Source of the DNA: JAWLGW01 sp964569055
Lineage (GTDB): Bacteria; Planctomycetota; J058
Length of the DNA stretch: 12,010 nt
Assembly: GCA_964569055.1 (NCBI GenBank)
Contig: CAZMSZ010000230.1
Coordinates: forward strand, 1 to 12,010
Direction: 5' to 3'
The notes under the pieces: model-generated
The model's database searches: none
What the model saw: only the letters and a program-made list of their open reading frames with translations
Told to the model about the DNA's origin: nothing
Position numbers and translations under genes: made by a program
Shown: positions 6,675 through 12,010 of the stretch, in pieces
Position numbering within the stretch: the stretch's first letter is position 1
Layout of the letters: each line of letters begins with the position of its first letter

Positions 6675-8222
6675 TCAGCGGCCCAGCAGCAGCGCCCGAT
6701 CCAGCTTGAACGCGAGCTGCTGGACCTCGGGGTCGCTGGCGTCGCCGGCCAGCGCGCGGATCGGGGCCTGGCGCTGCGCGACCACCTCGCGCGCGGCGGG
6801 GTCGCTCACGCGCTGCAGCAGCCCCTTGAGCGCGTCGAGCCGCACGATCCGCTCGGCGTCCTCCACCCCGGTCGCGATCAACAGCAGCGCGCGCGGCTCG
6901 CGGTCGAGGGCGCGTGCGGCGTGCTGGGCGGCCAGGCGGTCGGCCGCGCGGGGCTCGCGGTGGAGCCGCTCGAGCAGGTCGAGGGTCGCGGCGGTGGGCA
7001 GCGCGACCAGGGAGCGCTGGAGCGCCGCCCGCACCTCGCGGTCCCGCTCGTGGAGGAGCGCGCGCGCCAGGCCCCAGCTCGCCGACTCGTCGCGCAGCGC
7101 GGCCATTGCGTTCGCGGCGGCGGCGCGCGCCGCGGGCACCTCGTCGCGGAGCACGGGGAGGAGCAGCTTGAGGGCCGCGCGCCCAGCCCGGCCGCGGATC
7201 CCGCCCAGGAGCTCGCACGTGAGCACGCGCTCGTCGGGCGCGCCCTCCTCGAGCAGCGGGCGCGCCTGGCCGACGTCCTCGCCGACGATCGCCCCGAGCA
7301 GCGCGCGGCCCGCGGCGGAGCGCCCCCACTCCACGCCGCGCGCGGCGACCAGCCGCCGCGCCGCGCCCGTCCGCAGCCGGCCGTGGCGGAACAGCACCTC
7401 CTCCATCATGAGGTCGGCCGTGTCGACCAGGCGCTCGAGGGTCTCGACCACCAGGTCGGCGTCCGCTCGATCCAGCTCCGCGTCGCGCAGCCGCTCGAGC
7501 AGCGCCTGGCGGATCGCCGGGGGCGCGCCCGCGACCTCGAGGCAGCGCACCGTCTGGCGCACCGCCGGCGGGTGCTCGCGCACGCTCGCCACGACCTCGT
7601 CCACCTCGGGTCCGCTCTCGCGGCCCGCGAGCGCGCGGACCATGTCCAGGTAGCCCTCGGGGAGCTGGTTCAGCCGGCGCTCGCGCCAGCCGCGCACCGC
7701 CTCGAGCCGCGCCGCCGGGTCGTCGGAGCCCGCCGCCGCGTAGAGCTGGCGGACCGCCGCCACCAGCGGGTCCTCGGCGCGCTTGGGGCGCGGGGTCGGC
7801 GCCGCCTCCGCGGCGCCCTCGCGCGCGGCGCGCTCGCGCTCTCGCCGCTCGCGCACGATCTCGGCCGCGCGCGTGTCCACCTCGCGCTGCGCCGCCTCGT
7901 CGAGCTCGGCCGGCGGCAGCGCCGGCGCGCCCGCCGCGGGTCCCCGAGGCCCCGTCGCGAAGCGCGGAGAGCTGCGCGTCGCGCTGCCGACCGAGCCGAC
8001 GAAGCCCACGACCGGGATCAGGATCGTGACGACGACGTTCGCGATGAACGCCTTGCGGGCCTCCTCGTTGCCCCAGTGCACGATCGCGAACGCGATGAAC
8101 ACACCGGGGATCAACAGGCAGCCGAGGCCCCACAGGAGGTCGGACTTGAACGCCTCGATCACCACCCGGATCGCGGTGATCAGGGCGACGACCATCAGGA
8201 CGACGATGACGAAGAACAGCAT
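6675..8222 (-). CDS. Membrane-anchored HEAT-repeat-like protein
   Basis: The product is 515 residues. It opens at once with a membrane segment (LFFVIVVLMVVALITAIRVV, about 2-22), followed by LLWGLGCLLIPGVFIAFAIV (about 29-48) and a third segment near 59-78 (ANVVVTILIPVVGFVG). Residues 80-150 are a Pro/Ala/Arg/Glu linker. The remainder is a chain of paired helices with HEAT or Armadillo-like spacing, e.g. DEVPAARAAAANAMAALRD and DREVRAALQRSLVALP. Such solenoids usually mediate protein contacts; no enzyme motif is seen. The ATG at 8222 was chosen because the hydrophobic N-terminus starts there. GAGG lies only 2 bases upstream, which is close for a ribosome site. An in-frame GTG at 8294 would add 24 Arg/Gly/Ala-rich residues and run into the divergent promoter region. 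It is transcribed away from the large SDR-SCP2-hydratase gene. Its stop lies at the gap edge, so the coding end is complete. Confidence 0.72.
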   Translation of the reverse strand: MLFFVIVVLMVVALITAIRVVIEAFKSDLLWGLGCLLIPGVFIAFAIVHWGNEEARKAFIANVVVTILIPVVGFVGSVGSATRSSPRFATGPRGPAAGAPALPPAELDEAAQREVDTRAAEIVRERRERERAAREGAAEAAPTPRPKRAEDPLVAAVRQLYAAAGSDDPAARLEAVRGWRERRLNQLPEGYLDMVRALAGRESGPEVDEVVASVREHPPAVRQTVRCLEVAGAPPAIRQALLERLRDAELDRADADLVVETLERLVDTADLMMEEVLFRHGRLRTGAARRLVAARGVEWGRSAAGRALLGAIVGEDVGQARPLLEEGAPDERVLTCELLGGIRGRAGRAALKLLLPVLRDEVPAARAAAANAMAALRDESASWGLARALLHERDREVRAALQRSLVALPTAATLDLLERLHREPRAADRLAAQHAARALDREPRALLLIATGVEDAERIVRLDALKGLLQRVSDPAAREVVAQRQAPIRALAGDASDPEVQQLAFKLDRALLLGR

Positions 8223-8286
8223 TTCCTCGGTGTAACGCTCCGCCGGAGAGCGTGCAACCGCACCGCACGCGCCGCGCCGGCCGACC

Positions 8287-8315
8287 TTGCCCACGCAGCC
8301 CCGGTCCCTTAGGGT
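8287..8315 (+). promoter_or_regulatory. Candidate sigma-70-type promoter of the multidomain enzyme
   Basis: TTGCCC (8287-8292) and TAGGGT (8310-8315) are separated by 17 bases, the usual spacing. TTG of the -35 and TA...T of the -10 match the consensus. Start of transcription near 8322 would leave a leader of about 38 bases that includes the GGAGG site. It sits in the 137-base region shared with the divergent HEAT-repeat gene. Confidence 0.4.
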
Positions 8316-8349
8316 CTCCGCGCTCGCGCGCGCGATCGGGCGCCGGAGC

Positions 8350-8354
8350 GGAGG
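8350..8354 (+). promoter_or_regulatory. Ribosome binding site of the multidomain enzyme
   Basis: GGAGG lies five bases before the ATG at 8360, an ideal position. It fixes the start over the upstream extension of the open frame, which is Arg/Pro-rich. Confidence 0.7.
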
Positions 8355-8359
8355 TCGCC

Positions 8360-11300
8360 ATGGGTCTGCTCGACGGCAAGGTCGCGATCGTCACGGGCGC
8401 GGGCGGCGGGCTGGGGCGCTGCCACGCGCTGCTGCTCGCGCAGGAGGGAGCCAAGGTCGTGGTCAACGACCTCGGCGTGGCGCGCGACGGCACGAGCGCC
8501 GGGCAGCCCATGGCCGAGCAGGTCGCGGCCGAGATCCGGGCCGCCGGCGGCGAGGCCGTCGCCAACATGGACAGCGTGGCCACCATGGCGGGCGGGCGCG
8601 CGATCGTGCAGGCGGCGCTCGACGCGTTCGGGCGGGCGGACATCCTGGTCAACAACGCGGGGATCCTGCGCGACAAGACCCTCCTCAAGCTCGAGGAGGA
8701 GCAGTGGGACCTCGTGATCGCGGTCCACCTCAAGGGGACGTTCGCCTGCACGCAGGCGTTCGCGGCGCACGTGCAGGAGCGCGCGAACGGGGGCGACCGC
8801 GGAGGGCGGATCATCAACACCAGCTCCTACGCCGGCCTGATGGGGAACTACGGCCAGTCGAACTACGCGGCCGCCAAGGCCGGGATCTACGGCCTCACCA
8901 AGGTGTGGGCCATGGAGCTGACCAAGCTGGGGGTCACGGTCAACTGCATCGCGCCCATGGCGAAGACCCGCATGACCGAGGACATCGCCATGGTCCCCGA
9001 CACCATGCGCCCCGAGCAGGTCTCGCCCATGGTGCTGTTCTTGGCCTCGGATCTCGCGGAGGGGGTCAACGGGCGGGTGTTCGGGATCCACGGCCAGCAG
9101 CTCCTCGAGTACAAAATGGTCATGACCGACGGGGTCACCAAGCAGGGCGATGCCCTGTGGACCCCGGCCGAGATCCAGGCCCAGCTCGGCGCGATCGGCG
9201 CCGAGGCGCGCCCGGCCGCGGCGGCGGCGCCCGCGGCGGCGGCGCGCGGGCCCGCGCAGGTGATCGCGCGGGCGTTCGAGCTGCTCCCCGAGGTGTTCCT
9301 GCCCGAGCGCGCCAAGGGCTGGACCGCGCGGATCGTGTTCGACATCACCGACGGCGAGCCGTGGACGGTCACGATCGATGGGGGCAAGTGCACCACCGCC
9401 CGCGGCAAGGCGGACGCGCCGACCTGCGTGGTGAGCGTCGACGAGGAGACCTACGCCAAGGTCGTGACCGGCGAGGAGAAGGCCGAGAAGGCCTTCATGA
9501 CCGGCAAGATCAAGGCGAGCAACCTGGCCGACATGATGAAGATGGGCGCCGCCTTCGACATGAAGAAGGCCCGCGAGCTCGCGCAGCGGGAGGCCGCCTC
9601 CGCGGGCGCGCCCGCCGCGCCCGCCGAGCCCGCCGGGGCGGACGCGGTGATCGCGCAGGCCTTCACCCGCCTGCCCGAGGTGTTCTTGCCCGGGCGCGCG
9701 GCCGGCTGGACCGCGCGGATCGTGTTCGACATCACCGACGGCGAGCCCTGGACCGTGACGGTGGCCGACGGCAAGTGCACGACCGCCCGCGGCAAGGCGG
9801 ACGCGCCCACCTGCGTGGTGAGCGTCGACAAGGAGACCTACGCCGCCGTGGTCCAGGGCACCCTGCGCGCCGAGAAGGCGTTCATGGCCGGCAAGATCAA
9901 GGCGAGCAACCTGGCCGACATGATGAAGATGGGCTCGGCCTTCGACATGAACAAGGCGCGCGAGCTGGCGCAGGCGCAGGCCGCGGCGGTGGCGGCGCCG
10001 GTCGCCCCGGCCGCGGCGGCCGCGCCGAGCGGGCCCGAGCAGGTGATCGACCGGGCGTTCGCGGCGCTGCCGAGCGTGTTCCTGCCGGAGCGCGCCAAGG
10101 GCTGGACCGCGCGGATCGTGTTCGACATCCAGGGCGGCACGCCCTGGACGGTGCGCGTGGAGGGCGGCGCCTGCACCACCACGCGGGGCAAGGCCGACGA
10201 CCCGACCTGCGTGGTGACCGTCGACAAGGAGACCTACGCCAAGGTCCTCAGCGGCGAGGAGAAGGCCGAGAAGGCCTTCATGATGGGCAAGATCCGCGCC
10301 ACGAACCTGACCGACATGATGAAGCTCGGCGCGGCGTTCGACATGAAGAAGGCGCGCGACCTCGCGCTGTCCGCGCCGGCGGCGGCCCCCGCGGCCACGG
10401 GCGGCGCGCCCGCCGGGGCCGCCGCGGGCGACCCGCGGGCGGTGGTGGCGCGCGGGTTCGAGGCGCTGCCGAGCACGTTCAAGCCGGAGCAGGCGAGCGG
10501 CTGGCAGGCCACGTTCCACTTCGACATCGCGGGCGGGGACCCCTGGACCGTGGCGGTCGAGGGCGGGGCCTGCAAGGTCACGCCGGGGCTGGTCGGCGCG
10601 GCCACCTGCGTGGTCAAGACCAGCCTCGAGGACTACGCGAAGGTCCTCTCGGGCGAGCTCAAGGCCGAGACCGCCTTCATGCAGCGCCGGCTCACGGCGA
10701 CCAACCTGACCGAGATGATGCGCTTCGGCCGCGCGTTCGACCTGCGCCGCGCCGCGGAGCTGGCGCAGCAGGGCGCCGCGGCCGCCGCGCCGCCGGCCGC
10801 CGCGCCGCGCAAGGGGCTCAACGAGGCCTGCCTCGGCAAGCTGCACGCCGGGCGCGAGCCCACGTTCGTGCGCCCCGAGCACGTGAAGCTGTTCGCGGCC
10901 GCGACCCAGGACGCGAACCCGCGGTTCGACCCGACGCGCGCCGACGCGATCGCGCCCCCCATGTTCGCGGTGCGCCTGCTCAAGGACGTGCTGTTCGCCA
11001 CGATCACCGACGAGGAGCTGGGCGCCGACATGCTCAACCTCGTGCACGGCGAGCAGGACATGGAGTTCCTCCGCCCGCTCCGTCCCTGGGACCTGACCGC
11101 CACCCGCGCCCACCCCACCGCGATCGAGGACAAGGCGACCGGGCAGGTGCTGCGGCTCGAGGAGGAGGTGCTCTCGGGCGGCGAGGTGGCCGTCCGCGTG
11201 CGCGCGTCCATGTTCATTCGCGACCCCAGCAAGCGGCGCGAGAAGGGGAGCGGCGAGGCGAAGGCGGCGCCCAAGCAGGAGGCCGCGCCCGAGGTCGCGT

Positions 11301-11665
11301 TCCGCCAGCAGGTGACCGTGCCGCAGGACGCCGGCCCGCGCTACGCGGAGGCCTCGCTCGACAACAACCCGATCCACACCGACCCCGAGGTCGCGAACAT
11401 GGCGGGCTTCCCGGGGATCATCCTCCAGGGCCTGTGCACCATGACCTTCGCCGCCAAGGCCGTGGTCGACGAGGTCCTCGCCGGCGACCCGACCCGCCTC
11501 AAGCGCCTCGCGGTCCGCTTCTCGCGCCCCGTCCTGATGGGCGACGTGCTCACCACCGAGGGCTGGCCGCTCGAGCCCGAGGGCGGGCGCCAGCGCTACG
11601 GCCTGCGGGTCGTGAACCAGCGGGGCGAGGTGGTGCTGCAGAACGCGGTGGCGGAGGTCGAGTAG
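8360..11665 (+). CDS. MFE-2-like multifunctional enzyme: SDR - four SCP2 domains - hydratase 2
   Basis: One 1101-residue protein. Residues 1-275 are a short-chain dehydrogenase: TGAGGGLG (12-19) and D37 for NAD binding, NNAG (98-101), S156, Y169 and K173. VHLKGTF with His in place of the usual Asn, and IAPMAKTRMTED followed by the long C-terminal extension, match the (3R)-hydroxyacyl-CoA dehydrogenase of peroxisomal MFE-2 (HSD17B4). Four SCP2 sterol-carrier domains follow, at about 298-412, 427-541, 559-671 and 692-804, split by Ala/Pro linkers. Residues 820-960 are a MaoC-type N-terminal hotdog (KLFAAATQDANPRFD). Residues 975-1101 are the catalytic hotdog of hydratase 2, with D1001-NNPI-H1006 and GLCT. 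Predicted chemistry: trans-2-enoyl-CoA to (3R)-hydroxyacyl-CoA to 3-oxoacyl-CoA in beta-oxidation of long, branched or sterol-like acyl chains. No signal peptide or membrane segment is seen, so it is cytosolic. Animal MFE-2 has the order SDR-hydratase-SCP2, so domain order and SCP2 number differ here. Frame and start are firm; substrate is inferred. Confidence 0.93.
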   Translation: MGLLDGKVAIVTGAGGGLGRCHALLLAQEGAKVVVNDLGVARDGTSAGQPMAEQVAAEIRAAGGEAVANMDSVATMAGGRAIVQAALDAFGRADILVNNAGILRDKTLLKLEEEQWDLVIAVHLKGTFACTQAFAAHVQERANGGDRGGRIINTSSYAGLMGNYGQSNYAAAKAGIYGLTKVWAMELTKLGVTVNCIAPMAKTRMTEDIAMVPDTMRPEQVSPMVLFLASDLAEGVNGRVFGIHGQQLLEYKMVMTDGVTKQGDALWTPAEIQAQLGAIGAEARPAAAAAPAAAARGPAQVIARAFELLPEVFLPERAKGWTARIVFDITDGEPWTVTIDGGKCTTARGKADAPTCVVSVDEETYAKVVTGEEKAEKAFMTGKIKASNLADMMKMGAAFDMKKARELAQREAASAGAPAAPAEPAGADAVIAQAFTRLPEVFLPGRAAGWTARIVFDITDGEPWTVTVADGKCTTARGKADAPTCVVSVDKETYAAVVQGTLRAEKAFMAGKIKASNLADMMKMGSAFDMNKARELAQAQAAAVAAPVAPAAAAAPSGPEQVIDRAFAALPSVFLPERAKGWTARIVFDIQGGTPWTVRVEGGACTTTRGKADDPTCVVTVDKETYAKVLSGEEKAEKAFMMGKIRATNLTDMMKLGAAFDMKKARDLALSAPAAAPAATGGAPAGAAAGDPRAVVARGFEALPSTFKPEQASGWQATFHFDIAGGDPWTVAVEGGACKVTPGLVGAATCVVKTSLEDYAKVLSGELKAETAFMQRRLTATNLTEMMRFGRAFDLRRAAELAQQGAAAAAPPAAAPRKGLNEACLGKLHAGREPTFVRPEHVKLFAAATQDANPRFDPTRADAIAPPMFAVRLLKDVLFATITDEELGADMLNLVHGEQDMEFLRPLRPWDLTATRAHPTAIEDKATGQVLRLEEEVLSGGEVAVRVRASMFIRDPSKRREKGSGEAKAAPKQEAAPEVAFRQQVTVPQDAGPRYAEASLDNNPIHTDPEVANMAGFPGIILQGLCTMTFAAKAVVDEVLAGDPTRLKRLAVRFSRPVLMGDVLTTEGWPLEPEGGRQRYGLRVVNQRGEVVLQNAVAEVE
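9251..9595 (+). repeat. SCP2 domain copy 1 of 4
   Basis: Residues 298-412. It has the SCP2 outline: LPEVFLPERAKGWTARIVFD, DGEPWTV, the segment CTTARGKADAPTCVVSV, then AFMTGKIKASNLADMMK corresponding to the conserved glycine-lysine turn before the last helix. It differs from copy 2 at about 20 of 112 aligned residues by eye. Confidence 0.85.
9638..9982 (+). repeat. SCP2 domain copy 2 of 4
   Basis: Residues 427-541, offset 129 residues from copy 1. Long stretches are identical to copy 1 in both protein and DNA, for example the 30 bases coding for GWTARIVFDI. The GKIKASNLADMMKMG turn is kept. An Ala/Pro linker precedes it (413-426). Confidence 0.85.
10034..10372 (+). repeat. SCP2 domain copy 3 of 4
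   Basis: Residues 559-671, offset 132 residues from copy 2. It shares GWTARIVFDI with copies 1 and 2, and VDKETYAKVLSGEEKAEKAF with only small changes. The turn reads GKIRATNLTDMMKLG. Confidence 0.85.
10433..10771 (+). repeat. SCP2 domain copy 4 of 4, diverged
   Basis: Residues 692-804, offset 133 residues from copy 3. The fold outline is kept (GWQATFHFDIAGGDPWTV, DYAKVLSGELKAETAFM), but the glycine-lysine turn is replaced by QRRLTATNL. The ARGKAD segment is replaced by TPGLVGAATC. It is older or under different selection than copies 1-3. Confidence 0.8.
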
Positions 11666-11812
11666 GGCGGGTCCGCGAGGCTGTCTGCGCGCGCACGGAG
11701 ACGGGCGCGGGCGAGGGCACACGCCAAGACGACAACCTCTCGAGGGCGAGTCCGAGGCCGAGAGGGTGTCGCGCACGGCTCGGGCGGAGGACGATTCCGC
11801 CGACGCAGCGGC

Positions 11813-11839
11813 GGAGCTGTCGCCGACGAGGCGAGCTCC
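11813..11839 (+). terminator. Strong hairpin downstream of the multidomain enzyme
   Basis: GGAGC, a two-base bulge, TCGCC, a GACGA loop, GGCGA, GCTCC: ten base pairs with one small bulge. It starts about 150 bases after the stop codon. No T-run follows, so it may act as a message-end structure rather than a classical intrinsic terminator. It overlaps by three bases with the hairpin at 11796-11815, so only one can form at a time. Confidence 0.35.
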
Positions 11840-11854
11840 CTGGTGTGAAAATCG

Positions 11855-11881
11855 ACCGCCAAGAGCGCCAAGGACGCCAAG
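11855..11881 (+). repeat. Three 9-base tandem units ending in CGCCAAG
   Basis: ACCGCCAAG, AGCGCCAAG and GACGCCAAG follow one another directly. Only the first two bases of each unit vary. It sits outside any gene. Similar CGCCAAG arrays are remembered from intergenic DNA of large high-GC genomes, but this was not searched. Confidence 0.7.
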
Positions 11882-11957
11882 GAAGAGCTGTCGCTGCTGC
11901 GGGGATCTCCTCGACCGGAAGGTGTGCCGAGGGGTGGCCTGAGAAAGAAGAGAGGAC

Positions 11958-12010
11958 AGGAAAGCAGGAAAGCAGGAAAGCAGGAAAGCAGGAAAGCAGG
12001 AAAGCAGGAA
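11958..12010 (+). repeat. 8-base tandem repeat AGGAAAGC, truncated by window edge
   Basis: Six complete perfect units from 11958 to 12005, then AGGAA at 12006-12010. Every base except one C per unit is a purine, unlike the surrounding GC-rich sequence. Total copy number is unknown because the window ends inside the array. Confidence 0.9.

Larger units (their letters stand above)
11666..12010. other. Intergenic region without a gene; hairpins and short repeats
   Basis: No frame on either strand looks coding: the open stretches are short, Arg/Pro-rich and lack ribosome sites. Base composition falls toward the right end. The region holds inverted repeats at 11735-11742/11759-11765 (CCTCTCG/CGAGAGG), 11796-11815 (TCCGCCG, 6-base loop, CGGCGGA) and 11813-11839. 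A 3 x 9-base repeat follows, then an 8-base tandem repeat that reaches the window edge. Confidence 0.7.

Noticed and set aside
8226..8258. Promoter for the HEAT-repeat gene on the minus strand (TTGCAC ... TTACAC)
   Set aside because: The second element matches the -10 consensus poorly.
8223..8294. Longer start (GTG at 8294) for the HEAT-repeat protein
   Set aside because: It adds 24 Arg/Gly/Ala-rich residues ahead of a hydrophobic N-terminus and would intrude on the divergent promoter. It is not fully excluded, because the site at 8222 has a very close ribosome match.
6403..8820. Minus-strand frame running through the N block
   Set aside because: It has no stop only because N cannot form one; it is in a different phase from both real minus-strand genes there.
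8309..11776. Minus-strand open frame of over 1100 codons opposite the multidomain enzyme
   Set aside because: It is a high-GC mirror of the plus-strand gene, rich in Arg, His, Gly and Leu, with no domain or ribosome site.
11958..12010. CRISPR array
   Set aside because: The units are 8 bases and directly adjacent, with no spacers and no cas genes nearby; it is a simple tandem repeat.

Overview
The window is a 12,010-base piece of a very GC-rich bacterial genome with strong G/C at third codon positions, tightly packed genes and Ala/Pro/Arg-rich proteins. The gene content (an Mla-type lipid transporter, a zinc-finger anti-sigma-like membrane protein, a HEAT-repeat membrane protein, a bacterial counterpart of the eukaryotic peroxisomal multifunctional enzyme type 2) suits a Gram-negative bacterium of the Myxococcota or a related 'deltaproteobacterial' group. 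That placement is inference; no rRNA or other marker gene is present. A run of exactly 100 N (6573-6672) marks a draft scaffold, so the distance across that gap is unknown.

Layout. (1) 1-763, minus: 5' part of a TerB-like protein with an acidic repeat tail that runs off the left edge. (2) 872-1980, plus: a zf-HC2 zinc-finger membrane protein overlapping by 4 bases with a small multi-pass membrane protein. The two units diverge from a 108-base shared upstream region. (3) 2033-6316, plus: a lipid-transport cassette made of an MCE/MlaD-like anchored protein with a long helical tail, then (TGATG overlap) one polypeptide joining an MlaF-like ATPase to an MlaE-like permease, then (13-base gap) an HD-domain nucleotide phosphohydrolase. 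(4) 6365-8222, minus: a HEAT-repeat membrane protein followed by the C-terminal end of a small charged helical protein whose start is lost in the gap. (5) 8360-11665, plus: a 1101-residue enzyme with an MFE-2-type short-chain dehydrogenase, four tandem SCP2 lipid-binding domains and a C-terminal double-hotdog hydratase 2. (6) 11666-12010: no gene seen. It holds several overlapping hairpins, a 3 x 9-base repeat and an 8-base purine-rich tandem repeat cut by the window edge.

Working together. The MCE protein and the ATPase-permease fusion probably form one envelope lipid transporter, with the permease dimerising through two copies of the fusion. The large enzyme carries the two middle steps of beta-oxidation in the R (D) configuration, hydration of enoyl-CoA and oxidation of the 3-hydroxyacyl-CoA, with its own set of lipid-binding domains. 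The two lipid systems are separate transcription units, and a functional link between them is not shown.

The most unusual item is the large enzyme. The known animal and fungal proteins carry the dehydrogenase and hydratase next to each other and at most one SCP2 domain at the C-terminus. Here the SCP2 module sits between the two catalytic parts and is repeated four times, with copies 1-3 very alike and copy 4 diverged.
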